A stretch of 64,000 nucleotides of DNA from an uncultured Bacteroidales bacterium (GTDB taxonomy: Bacteria > Bacteroidota > Bacteroidia > Bacteroidales > Muribaculaceae): NCBI GenBank assembly GCA_902800715.1, contig CADCFN010000003.1:290537-354536 (forward strand). The letters are read 5' to 3'. A program made the position numbers and the translations under genes. The notes under the pieces were generated by a model that did not search any database, had not been told where the DNA came from, and saw only the letters and a program-made list of their open reading frames with translations. This document shows positions 27,677 through 36,063 of the stretch, piece after piece. Position 1 is the stretch's first letter. Each line of letters opens with the position of its first letter.

Positions 27677-28912
27677 TTATCTATCTTCTCCCAATAAAGC
27701 CTTTATACTCGATACAGAATGCCCTACATATGGAACTGCATCAAAGCGGCCTTGAATATAGGCTTTTTCTGCATCCATGTTCTCGCGGAAATCCTTGAAA
27801 TCGTATAAAGAATAGACTTCGGTTGCACCATGTCCGGATTTATAGACGAATACAATCTGGTCACGTCTAACTCTCTTCACATCAATAAGGTTAGTATTGT
27901 GTGATGTGAACAATAGCTGGCTTCTGTCGGAAGCATGAATTAAATCCAGAATAAAATCAGCCAAACGTGCATGTAGCCCCATATCGAAATCGTCCATCAG
28001 AATACCCTTCTTATTCTTTACCACATCCAATAAACGGATAAGGATCTGGAATAGTTTGCGTGTACCATTGGATTCTTCAATATCCATATCGAACATTACA
28101 TCTTTTTGATTTCGATGGAAGGTCTTGAAACGAAGCACATCTACTAACTTGTATGACAGCTCTGATTGACCGGGAATCATTACAGGAGCGGAGGTTTGTT
28201 CCGTCCTTGCTTCAATGTCTGTGATATCTATGTCGCAAATTTCTAAAGCTTTAAGAATTACAGTTTTATAAGCATTGAAACTATTCAATATCATCATATC
28301 ATTGATATTTACAAGTCCAAGAAGAAATTGATTCATGAAATAACGATAAAGCTTTTGTGCAACCCCACGATTCATAGAACTTGCACGACTAAGGAACAGA
28401 TTCTTCTCGCTGGTATTATTAACGACATCGGAAGGTTTTACCATTACACCTGTACCGAAACTATACTTAGCATTTTCTTCACGGACAAATATTTTTGCCC
28501 TTCTACCAACAGGATAATAATAAAGACTTTCGCTTAGAATTCGCTCACGAGTAAGTACAAATGAGTACTCATATTCCACGTCCTCGCAAACAAAATCAAT
28601 TAGGAACTTACTGGGTTTATTCTGCCACCCGTCGAATTTAAATGGCTCGAAATTGAAAATCGTACCTTCATTGTAAAGATGAGAATCCAAAATCATCCGG
28701 CAACAGAATGTAATGGCCTTAAGTATGCTTGTCTTTCCTGAAGCATTAGGGCCAAACAGACCAATAGACTTCAGTACTTTAGTTCCATTCCAGTCGATTA
28801 CATTATCACCTAATTCTTTCGCACGTTGGGTATGGATATTGGCGGCCCGAAAGTCAATACTCACCTTCTCTTTGACCGAGAAGAAGTTTGTTATTTCGAT
28901 ATTGAGAAGCAT
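27677..28912 (-). CDS. AAA15-family (COG1106-like) ATPase
   Basis: The 411-aa protein is an SMC/ABC-type ATPase of the AAA15 group, related to RloA and Abi-type defence ATPases. MLLNIEITNFFSVKEKVSIDF is the typical start, Walker A is GLFGPNASGKTS, Walker B KGILMDDFDMGLH, and the H-loop LLFTSHNTNLID. I start at ATG 28912; the open frame reaches a GTG at 28951, but 28912 gives the family N-terminus and lies past the promoter. Its own nuclease or toxin partner is not obvious; DUF2971 is the nearest candidate. Confidence 0.87.
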   Translation of the reverse strand: MLLNIEITNFFSVKEKVSIDFRAANIHTQRAKELGDNVIDWNGTKVLKSIGLFGPNASGKTSILKAITFCCRMILDSHLYNEGTIFNFEPFKFDGWQNKPSKFLIDFVCEDVEYEYSFVLTRERILSESLYYYPVGRRAKIFVREENAKYSFGTGVMVKPSDVVNNTSEKNLFLSRASSMNRGVAQKLYRYFMNQFLLGLVNINDMMILNSFNAYKTVILKALEICDIDITDIEARTEQTSAPVMIPGQSELSYKLVDVLRFKTFHRNQKDVMFDMDIEESNGTRKLFQILIRLLDVVKNKKGILMDDFDMGLHARLADFILDLIHASDRSQLLFTSHNTNLIDVKRVRRDQIVFVYKSGHGATEVYSLYDFKDFRENMDAEKAYIQGRFDAVPYVGHSVSSIKALLGEDR

Positions 28913-28939
28913 TTTGATGTAAATTTTGTAGATTTTCTG

Positions 28940-28970
28940 CAAAATTAGCACACAAAATCGAATAATGCAA
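28940..28970 (-). promoter_or_regulatory. promoter of the AAA15 ATPase gene
   Basis: On the minus strand TTG (28970-28968), 20 bases, then TAATTTTG (28947-28940): a full consensus match about 28 bases before ATG 28912. Confidence 0.75.
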
Positions 28971-29100
28971 GTTTTAAAGTCCAGAAATGGAATGAATGAA
29001 TAAAATTGGCTGAAAAAAGGTCAAGCTGAAACAGAAGAATAAAAAGAAACGATTTCTACTTATTCCATTTTTGTCATTTTTTGTGCGATAAATCCTCAAG

Positions 29101-29131
29101 AAGGTTGTAGTAATGCAACCTTTTCTTTTTT
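29101..29131 (+). terminator. orphan terminator-like hairpin
   Basis: AAGGTTG (29101-29107) pairs with CAACCTT (29116-29122) and is followed by TTCTTTTTT. No plus-strand gene ends nearby. It may insulate the methyltransferase operon or end an unseen small RNA. The rest of the gap 28971-29433 shows two short overlapping frames (29113-29353) that I do not believe are coding. Confidence 0.5.
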
Positions 29132-29433
29132 GTGCACTATCAGTATTCCCACCAGCACTGTATGTTTCAGTCAGTTCGTTCCGATACATTGAACTTTACG
29201 GCTTATTGCTTCACAGATTTATACACAATAGTTCTTTTGGCAAGAAAAACCATTATTCTGCAGCTAATACACTCATTTTTTTTGCCGACATCGGCAAGAA
29301 AACCAACAAAACAATCTGTAAATGAGATGAAATTTGAATCCATAGATCATTAAACCACCAAACTAATAATTGTTCTTGCGCCAGAATATATTTGCAAAAC
29401 TAGGCCCACAAAGAACTTTTGGGGCACAAAAAT

Positions 29434-29477
29434 TTGCATTAATCAATTTTATTGATTAATTTTGCCATTTTGATCAA
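29434..29477 (+). promoter_or_regulatory. promoter with palindromic operator for the methyltransferase operon
   Basis: TTG (29434-29436), 20 bases, then TAATTTTG (29457-29464). A perfect 10-bp inverted repeat (ATTAATCAAT 29438-29447, ATTGATTAAT 29451-29460) fills the space between the two elements and runs into the -7 box. A further TTGATCAA lies at 29470-29477. The layout is that of a repressor operator. No DNA-binding gene is adjacent, so the regulator is unknown. Confidence 0.72.
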
Positions 29478-29564
29478 TTTCTTTTAGTCATAGACAAACG
29501 CAGCTATTGATGCTCAGAAAGAGAATCTGGCAAATTGAAACCAATTCAATTACAGTATATTACA

Positions 29565-30788
29565 ATGGATAAAAAACGAACGCTCACTTATATTGACCTC
29601 TTTGCTGGATGCGGAGGTTTATCACTTGGCTTGTATCAAGCCGGGTGGCGTGGTTTGTTTGCCATTGAAAAGAATGCTTTTGCTTTTGAAACTTTGAAGC
29701 ACAATCTCATAGAAGGGAAAAAGCACTTTGATTGGCCCGAATGGTTACCAAAGACTGCCCATGACATAGATGAGTTATTATCGAGCTACAGTGAGCAACT
29801 AAAAGCGTTGCAGGGTCATATTGATTTAGTAGCAGGGGGACCTCCTTGTCAAGGCTTCTCCATGGCAGGAAAGAGAGTAGAAGAAGATGTCCGAAATCAG
29901 CTAGTATTCTCATATATCAAATTCATTAAATTAGTGATGCCCAAGATGATTCTTTTTGAGAACGTGAAAGGTTTTACATATGCGTTTGATAAGGGAAAAA
30001 AACATGATGCAGAGCCTTATTCTTACAAGGTGATCCGTGAGTTGACATCACTTGGTTACAACGTTAAGGACCATGTAATAGATTTTTCTAACTACGGTGT
30101 TCCCCAACGACGCAAGAGATTTATTCTTGTTGGCATCAAGAAGGAACTAGGCTCCCCAGATGATTTTGAAAATCAATTGCTAACCAATCGTGACACCTTT
30201 TTAGCCAATAAAGGACTCTCTACAAAAACAACATTGCAAGATGCTATCTCTGATTTGCTTCGCAGCAATGGAGAGGAGCCAACGCCTGATCGCAAAGGTT
30301 TCAATTCAGGGAAATATGGCAACGGGAAATTATCCAATTACCAGAAGTTAATGCGAGGTGATTATCCCGAGACCCATTCTGTCCCAAATAGTCATAGCTT
30401 CGCCCATCATACACCTGAAAAACTCAGCTGCTATAAGCGACTGTTAGCAGAATATCCCGTTCATGGCAAGCGCATTGATGGGGAGAATCGCAGAAAATGG
30501 GGCATAAAGCAGCGTGGTATAACCATCTTAGACCCGAATGCTGTATCACCGACTATCACGGGGCAACCTGACGATTACCTGCATTATTCGGAACCTCGCA
30601 TTATGACCGTTCGTGAATGTGCTCGTATTCAATCTTTCCCAGATTGGTATGAGATCCAGAAAAAATATACCACTGGCGGAGAAATGCGCAAGAAAGAGGT
30701 GCCACGCTATTCTCAGGTAGGTAATGCCATTCCGCCGTTATTTGCTGAATTGGCAGGAAAAGTACTTAAACAGATGCTGAAGCAATGA
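29565..30788 (+). CDS. DNA (cytosine-5-)-methyltransferase
   Basis: The 407-aa enzyme transfers a methyl group from SAM to C5 of cytosine in a specific DNA sequence. Motifs are in canonical order: I (DLFAGCGGLSLG), IV with the catalytic Cys (GGPPCQGFS), VI (LFENVKG), VIII (GVPQRRKRFILVG), and IX/X near the end (SQVGNAIPP). The target-recognition region (about residues 210-320) gives no clue to the site. I start at ATG 29565 (MDKKRTLTY); the frame opens at 29535. No endonuclease follows; instead the stop overlaps the start of a dual-GHKL gene by four bases. Confidence 0.93.
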   Translation: MDKKRTLTYIDLFAGCGGLSLGLYQAGWRGLFAIEKNAFAFETLKHNLIEGKKHFDWPEWLPKTAHDIDELLSSYSEQLKALQGHIDLVAGGPPCQGFSMAGKRVEEDVRNQLVFSYIKFIKLVMPKMILFENVKGFTYAFDKGKKHDAEPYSYKVIRELTSLGYNVKDHVIDFSNYGVPQRRKRFILVGIKKELGSPDDFENQLLTNRDTFLANKGLSTKTTLQDAISDLLRSNGEEPTPDRKGFNSGKYGNGKLSNYQKLMRGDYPETHSVPNSHSFAHHTPEKLSCYKRLLAEYPVHGKRIDGENRRKWGIKQRGITILDPNAVSPTITGQPDDYLHYSEPRIMTVRECARIQSFPDWYEIQKKYTTGGEMRKKEVPRYSQVGNAIPPLFAELAGKVLKQMLKQ

Positions 30789-33169
30789 AAGACAATCTGC
30801 AATTCAAAGTTAGTGCCGAACTTAAAAATATACTTGGTCGGGATTTGATTACAAGTCCGGACATCGCTATATTAGAGTTAGTGAAGAACTCGTATGATGC
30901 TCATGCTTCAAAAGTAGAGATCACTTTTGATGACGATTATTTGTGTATTGCAGATAATGGAAAAGGCATGTCCAAAGACGATTTGATCAACAAATGGCTA
31001 TTTGTTGCCTATTCCGCTAAGAGTGATGGAACTGAAGACAAATCTTATCGCAGCAAAATTAAGCGACATTACGCAGGAGCTAAAGGCATCGGCCGGATGT
31101 CGTGCGACCGATTAGCTCGATATCTTGATCTCACGACCAGAAGCGAAGTTGAAAATAAAACTGAGGTCCTGCATGTTGATTGGAAAATGTTTGAGCTTGA
31201 TAAGCAAACAGAGTTTGACACGATTGACATTCCCCATGAAGTATTAGATACAACTCCTTCTTTTCCTTTGAATTCACAAACAGGCACAAAACTAGAGTTC
31301 CATGGCTTACATCTTCAATGGACACGAGACGATATTAAGCGTCTAAAAAAGTCTTTGGAGAAGATGATCAACCCTTTCTCAGGAACAGATGATGTATTTC
31401 AAATAGAAATCATTGCTCCTAAGATGAGAGAAGAAGATAAAGCTGATTCCCAAAATGAAGTTGTGAATGGAATAGTTGAAAACACTATAGCGGATGTATT
31501 GAAACTTAAAACCACGCAAATAGAGAGCTTTATTAAAGACGGCAAAATACACACGACTTTAACTGATCGTGGCATTCTCATGTATGAGATTGAAGAACCG
31601 AATAATGCTTTTTCATTATTAACTTCTGTCTCAATAAGCCTTTTTTTCCTTAATAGAGCCGCAAAGTATTCTTTTACATCAAGAATGGGAGTTCATGCTG
31701 TCAGTTATGGTAATGTGTTCCTCTTCCGAAATGGTTTTCGCATTCTACCTTATGGAGAATGGAATGACGATAGTTGGGGACTGAATCAACGCCAACAACA
31801 GGGCTATAATCGTTTTCTGGGCACACGAGATTTATTTGGTAGGGTTGACGTTGAGACTGATAATCCAGAGCTTATCAAAGAAGTTTCAAGTCGAGACGGC
31901 GGCCTGATCAAGACGGAAGCATCTCAACAACTAATGAACTATTTCACCCTTATACACAGACGTTTGGAACGGTATGTAGTTGGTGTATTATGGGGTGAGG
32001 GATTTGTCCGAAGAGATTACTTTATCAATCAAAAGTCAGCATTAAAAGCAAGAGAACAACTACAAGAAATTGATAAAGATTCCGATTCCGCTCAACATTT
32101 ATTTACTAATATTGGCAGCAAGGTTGATTTCTTGCAACTCATTAAGACATTGGTTAATGACAAGTCCATCAAAGTATTACGTTACAATGAGGATTTAGCA
32201 GATATTGTCTCTAACCCCTCAGATACCGAAGTGATTCAGGCACAAATGCTTGATGATATCCGCAAGTTAGCAGAAAAAACAAATGATTCCATTCTACTTG
32301 ATAGGATCCAAGCATTTGATAAGCATGTGGATGAGTTACGTCGCCAAAAAGAAGAAGCAGAACGAAAAGCAGAAGAGGAAAAGCAGAAAGCAGAAGAAGA
32401 ACGTCTAAAAGCAGAAGCGGCCCAAAAAAAAGCTCAAGAAGAAGAAGATAAGCGTAAAAAGGTTGAACAAGAACTCGAACAAAAATCTAAGCAAAACCTA
32501 TTTCTTCTTTCGGTTAGCACTCTTGACAAAGACCGCATTTTAAAATATCATCATGACATCCGCATTCATTCTGCAACTATTCATAATACAGTGGGGCAGA
32601 TATTGAAAAAGGCAAATCGTGGATCTTTGACAACTGAAGACACCATTAAATCGGTTGAGAGAATTTCTAGAGCAAATGATAAAATTACGTCCATTGCACA
32701 ATTTGCAACCAAGGCAAATTACAGCATCGACGCAGATATTATTAAAGCAGATATTGTAAATTACATTAGTGATTATGTTAACAATGTGCTTCCCGATTTT
32801 TATGGAGAACTCGCTTTACATTGCACGACAAATTCATGTTCAAAGATATTGGATTTTTCTCCTTTAGAAGCTTGTATTTTTATTGACAACTTAATTTCAA
32901 ATACAACCAAATTCAATGCTAAACGTTTTGATATAGTTTTCAATAATGAGGCGAATAATATTAGTATGATTGTCTCTGATGATGGCGATGGGCTTTCTTC
33001 AAAAGTTTCTTCACCAGAAAGCATCTTTGAAAAAGGATACACGACAACTAATGGCTCTGGCTTAGGTCTCTATAATGTTGCAAACTTTGTTAGAGAGACC
33101 TTAAACGGAACTCTAATCGTTGATAACGATGATTCAAAACATGGCTTTTCATTAATTATAAAATTCTGA
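30785..33169 (+). CDS. dual-GHKL ATPase: MORC/Hsp90-like module, coiled coil, histidine-kinase-like module
   Basis: The 794-aa protein contains two separate GHKL ATPase modules. The N-terminal one has ELVKNSYDA (Asn35), IADNGKGM (about 55-62) and GAKGIGRMS (about 98-106), as in MORC, Hsp90 and MutL. A charged coiled coil spans about residues 518-572. The C-terminal one is kinase-like: a possible dimerisation/phospho-accepting helix YHHDIRIHSATIHNTV (about 585-600), N box FIDNLISNT (about 698), G1 VSDDGDGLS (about 730) and G2 GSGLGLYN (about 757). It is coupled to the methyltransferase (4-base overlap) and lies 7 bases before a receiver-domain gene. A sensor-transmitter role is inferred. Confidence 0.85.
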   Translation: MKDNLQFKVSAELKNILGRDLITSPDIAILELVKNSYDAHASKVEITFDDDYLCIADNGKGMSKDDLINKWLFVAYSAKSDGTEDKSYRSKIKRHYAGAKGIGRMSCDRLARYLDLTTRSEVENKTEVLHVDWKMFELDKQTEFDTIDIPHEVLDTTPSFPLNSQTGTKLEFHGLHLQWTRDDIKRLKKSLEKMINPFSGTDDVFQIEIIAPKMREEDKADSQNEVVNGIVENTIADVLKLKTTQIESFIKDGKIHTTLTDRGILMYEIEEPNNAFSLLTSVSISLFFLNRAAKYSFTSRMGVHAVSYGNVFLFRNGFRILPYGEWNDDSWGLNQRQQQGYNRFLGTRDLFGRVDVETDNPELIKEVSSRDGGLIKTEASQQLMNYFTLIHRRLERYVVGVLWGEGFVRRDYFINQKSALKAREQLQEIDKDSDSAQHLFTNIGSKVDFLQLIKTLVNDKSIKVLRYNEDLADIVSNPSDTEVIQAQMLDDIRKLAEKTNDSILLDRIQAFDKHVDELRRQKEEAERKAEEEKQKAEEERLKAEAAQKKAQEEEDKRKKVEQELEQKSKQNLFLLSVSTLDKDRILKYHHDIRIHSATIHNTVGQILKKANRGSLTTEDTIKSVERISRANDKITSIAQFATKANYSIDADIIKADIVNYISDYVNNVLPDFYGELALHCTTNSCSKILDFSPLEACIFIDNLISNTTKFNAKRFDIVFNNEANNISMIVSDDGDGLSSKVSSPESIFEKGYTTTNGSGLGLYNVANFVRETLNGTLIVDNDDSKHGFSLIIKF

Positions 33170-33176
33170 ATATAAT

Positions 33177-34085
33177 ATGAGACTAAAATATAATATTCTC
33201 TGGATTGAGAATGAAGTAGATTGGGTAGAGAGTATTGAAGACCAGATCCAAGATCATCTTGAGGGCCTGGGATTTGAATATAAGAGAACTCTGATCGGCA
33301 AGGAGGAAAAGAATGTCAATTATGATAGTTATGATATCATCCTTATGGATTTAAACCTTGCGAATCAGCCAAATGGAGCTGATCTTATATCCAAAATCAG
33401 GGAACTCGGAGCATTTACTGATGTCGTCTTTTATTCAGCAGATGGAATTGAAAAACTAAGATCTATTGGAAAAGAAAAGGGACTTGAAGGCGTCTTTTAT
33501 AGTGATCGTACTCCAGATACTGTATTTGTAAAAAGGGTGACAGATGTCATTAATTCAACCATTAAGAAAGTGCAAGATTTAGCCAATTTAAGAGGTTTAG
33601 TGATGGCCGAGGTTAGTGAATTGGATGGAAAGATGATTGAGCTTATTAAGAAGTTTTATGTGCAAAACGAGACTGATGAATTAAAAAAGACATTTCACGA
33701 TCATATCACAAAAAAGCTAGAAGAAAGAATAAAGAGTGTTTTAGATGGTTGCGGGAAAAAAGAAAAGGTATGTCACCACATATGGCAAAACACCCCAATA
33801 ATAGAAATAATATCTCAGATGGAATCTGCTCAAATGGCAAAAGCTATAAACTATATAGTGCCCAAGGAACTGTATACTCCAACTCGGGCAAATTTCTTTG
33901 AAGATTATCGGGCAGAAATAGTTGAAATTAGGAATCAGTTGGCCCATTGTGTTAGTAAAGAAAAAGATGGAAAGGAAATACTCATAACCAGAAAAGGGGA
34001 TAAAACTTTCACTGATGAAGATATTAAGGAGATAAGAAAGAATATACTTAAATATTCTGAGATTTTCTCGAATCTTTTACAATAA
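33177..34085 (+). CDS. receiver domain fused to HEPN-like domain
   Basis: The 302-aa protein starts with a response-regulator receiver fold: ILWIENEVDW in place of the acidic pair, acceptor Asp58 (IILMDLNL) and VVFYSAD with the conserved Ser. The usual Lys position reads SDRTPD, an Arg instead. The C-terminal half is all-helical and contains EIRNQLAHC, an Rx4H motif as in HEPN ribonucleases and toxins, near residues 255-263. I infer that phosphorylation or partner binding through the receiver controls the HEPN output. It is the last gene of the methyltransferase/GHKL operon. A structural HEPN without RNase activity is the main alternative. Confidence 0.8.
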   Translation: MRLKYNILWIENEVDWVESIEDQIQDHLEGLGFEYKRTLIGKEEKNVNYDSYDIILMDLNLANQPNGADLISKIRELGAFTDVVFYSADGIEKLRSIGKEKGLEGVFYSDRTPDTVFVKRVTDVINSTIKKVQDLANLRGLVMAEVSELDGKMIELIKKFYVQNETDELKKTFHDHITKKLEERIKSVLDGCGKKEKVCHHIWQNTPIIEIISQMESAQMAKAINYIVPKELYTPTRANFFEDYRAEIVEIRNQLAHCVSKEKDGKEILITRKGDKTFTDEDIKEIRKNILKYSEIFSNLLQ

Positions 34086-34090
34086 TTATT

Positions 34091-34146
34091 GTAAACTAAC
34101 TTAGTTAATCGCTCTCGAATCTGTCAAGTAATTCCAGGGAAAGACA
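34091..34146. repeat. 56-bp direct repeat, copy 1
   Basis: This segment matches 34427-34482 at 50 of 56 positions. Read on the minus strand it encodes a C-terminal peptide, CLSLELLDRFESD then stop, in copy 1, and CLYLEILNRFESD then stop in copy 2. The substitutions are silent or conservative. Confidence 0.75.
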
Positions 34147-34311
34147 ATCTGAGCTAAAAAAGCGAAGCTGACCGCAGTCAGCCCCGCATGCTAGCTCAGC
34201 GTAGCGCGGAAGCCTTTTGCTGGCGGGGTGCTCCCCAGCAGAGCCCGTTTCCTCTTCGGCTTCCGGTTGCAAATGTAACAATAAATTGCGAAAAGCATCC
34301 GCATCAGACAT
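34105..34311 (-). pseudogene. short relic frame of a probable mobile element
   Basis: A 68-codon frame (MSDADAFRNLLLHLQ... to ...LDRFESD) in an unusually GC-rich patch ends in the 56-bp repeat. Upstream, on the same strand, the series of GTTTACA-type motifs and the tail of a second copy are found. It looks like an internally deleted transposon-borne gene; I cannot assign the family. TGT/ACA-type ends with multiple motifs recall IS21-like or Tn7-like elements, but that is a guess. Confidence 0.4.
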
Positions 34312-34329
34312 TTTGTTTATACCTTTGCG

Positions 34330-34445
34330 CTGTAAACCGAATCAGGGAAACCTCGAGAGCTGTAAACCCATTCAGTGATAAAACCGCCAAACCGTCAACC
34401 CAGTTTAGGCGAATGATAAAACCAGTGTAAACCAACTTAGTTAAT
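34330..34445. repeat. iterated TGTAAACC-type motifs
   Basis: The motif (C/G)TGTAAACCnAnTYAG occurs at 34330, 34360, 34392 (CCGTCAACC variant) and 34425, spaced 30-33 bases, with a fifth copy at 34089. All face the same way. Such arrays are typical of transposase-binding sites at transposon ends, or of iterons. Confidence 0.55.
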
Positions 34446-34482
34446 CGCTCTCAAATCTGTTAAGTATTTCTAGGTAAAGACA
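34427..34482. repeat. 56-bp direct repeat, copy 2
   Basis: Partner of 34091-34146. Its minus-strand frame is interrupted by a TGA a few codons upstream, so only the C-terminal tail of the second gene copy survives. Confidence 0.75.
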
Positions 34483-34644
34483 TTCGATTTCGGGATTTTT
34501 TAAGGTTTTTGCTGTTCATAGTGCCTAAATATGGCACTGGGATGGGGTAATTTTGCAGCGGATTACAGATTTGCGTTTATGTGAGATATGGGATTGTGTG
34601 AAATCATTAGATATGTGAGATGCCCATTTTTCAAGAAAAATGCT

Positions 34645-34652
34645 TATCTTTG
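34645..34652 (+). promoter_or_regulatory. -7 element of the restriction-modification operon
   Basis: TATCTTTG is a perfect TAnnTTTG match. There is no good TTG at -33. It is the only promoter-like site between the relic and the methyltransferase gene, and lies directly before the structured leader. Confidence 0.55.
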
Positions 34653-34779
34653 CGTCCGGAACAAGAATATTTTATATTCTTGACCTGCGAAAGACCGAGA
34701 GTTGAACGATATAACAAACTCCTTTGCGGTTATATAGGCTTTGGTCGGCCTGCAGGGACTGCACTGGAGTTTGTTTTTT
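34653..34779 (+). ncRNA. structured leader RNA with alternative terminator/antiterminator pairing
   Basis: Three features stand out in 127 bases. A 9-bp hairpin (CAAGAATAT 34662-34670 with ATATTCTTG 34674-34682). A 10-bp perfect pairing AACAAACTCC (34713-34722) with GGAGTTTGTT (34766-34775) running into TTTTTT, a terminator. And an alternative 7-bp pairing ATATAAC (34709-34715) with GTTATAT (34729-34735) that shares bases 34713-34715 with the terminator. CCTGC at 34684-34688 can also pair with GCAGG at 34752-34756. The methyltransferase ATG is 24 bases further on. It could be an attenuator or a free small RNA. It matches no riboswitch class I know. Confidence 0.6.
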
Positions 34780-34803
34780 AATATGATAGAGCTGAATTAA
34801 CCA

Positions 34804-36063
34804 ATGGCTTCTAAGAAGAAATATACATTTATTGATCTATTCGCAGGGTGCGGAGGATTGTCTGAAGGTTTCTTGCAGACCAATCGCTTCCAAGCATTAG
34901 CTCATGTCGAATGGGAGAAGCCAATGGTTGACACATTAAGGAACCGTCTCGTAACCAAATGGAAAGAGTCTGAACAATCAGCAAGAAAAAAAGTAATCCA
35001 CTTTGACATACAAAAAACGGACGAACTTCTTCATGGCAATTGGAGCAAAGAATCCGTTGACCAATATGGGGCTACAAATGATGACTTTGTGAAATTATTT
35101 GGCCTTAAGGAACTTATTGGAAATACTCATGTTAACCTTATTATTGGAGGACCACCGTGTCAAGCATATTCTATTCACGGAAGAGCTACTGATAAGAATT
35201 CGATGAATGACGATTATCGGAACTATTTATTTGAGAGTTTCTGTAAAGTTGTAGACGAATTCCAACCAGATATTTTTGTCTTCGAGAATGTTGCAGGATT
35301 ACTTAGTGCAAAGCCAGGAGGAATTCCTGTAAGAAATCGTATATTTGAAGCATTTAATTCCATTGACTATCAAATTCTCAGTCCAGAGGAGATGCCAAAT
35401 GCGCTATTGAATGCTTTAGACTTTAATGTGCCCCAAAATAGGCCACGTGTTATTATATTGGGGATTAAGAAAAACTCAATATTTAACCTGAAAGAATTAT
35501 ACGACTCAATTCAATTAGAGAAGAGCACAGAACGAATACGAACGGTAAGAGATGCAATAGGTAATTTGCCGGCTCTATATCCTTTACCAAATCAAATTAA
35601 GGACGGTCGTACAATGCGTTCTCATCAGTTAAACCCAAATCCAGAAATAAAACAACATGAAGCAAGAAACCATGGCCCTCGTGAATTAGAGATTTTCAGG
35701 GAATGGGTAGAGTCTAGAATGAATTATATCAGTCACCAGGAAATGATAGATTATTATTATCAGAAAACTGGACATATAACGCTTTACCAAAAGTATAAAA
35801 GTCTGGAGTGGGATAAACCCTCACATACCGTTGTCGCTCATTTAAGTAAGGACGGTTATATGTTTATTCATCCAGATCCTGAACAACAACGTAGTATAAC
35901 AATTAGAGAAGCAGCTTGCTTAATGACGTTCCCAATGGATTTCATGTTTTTAGGGAACAATGCTTACAATTTCAAAATGATTGGAAATGCTGTTCCTGTA
36001 AATTTCGCGAGGGCAATTGCAACTGCTTTATATAAAATATTAGATACAAAAACAGAACAATGA
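34804..36063 (+). CDS. DNA (cytosine-5-)-methyltransferase of a LlaJI-like R-M system
   Basis: The 419-aa enzyme has m5C methyltransferase motifs I (DLFAGCGGLSEG), IV (GGPPCQAYS, catalytic Cys), VI (VFENVAGLL), VIII (NVPQNRPRVIILG) and X (MIGNAVPVNFA). It should protect the host from the McrB/McrC-type nuclease encoded next. The target-recognition region lies around residues 235-330. The order methyltransferase, second methyltransferase, McrB-like, McrC-like corresponds to the LlaJI family. Its stop overlaps the next start by four bases. Confidence 0.93.
   Translation: MASKKKYTFIDLFAGCGGLSEGFLQTNRFQALAHVEWEKPMVDTLRNRLVTKWKESEQSARKKVIHFDIQKTDELLHGNWSKESVDQYGATNDDFVKLFGLKELIGNTHVNLIIGGPPCQAYSIHGRATDKNSMNDDYRNYLFESFCKVVDEFQPDIFVFENVAGLLSAKPGGIPVRNRIFEAFNSIDYQILSPEEMPNALLNALDFNVPQNRPRVIILGIKKNSIFNLKELYDSIQLEKSTERIRTVRDAIGNLPALYPLPNQIKDGRTMRSHQLNPNPEIKQHEARNHGPRELEIFREWVESRMNYISHQEMIDYYYQKTGHITLYQKYKSLEWDKPSHTVVAHLSKDGYMFIHPDPEQQRSITIREAACLMTFPMDFMFLGNNAYNFKMIGNAVPVNFARAIATALYKILDTKTEQ

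Noticed and set aside
29113-29353. two overlapping short plus-strand frames before the methyltransferase
   Set aside because: Different frames of the same AT-rich gap, no start context, no domain; they run across a terminator-like hairpin.
34188-34430. 80-codon plus-strand frame in the relic
   Set aside because: Covers the repeated motif array; the minus-strand frame is the one showing conservative change between repeat copies.
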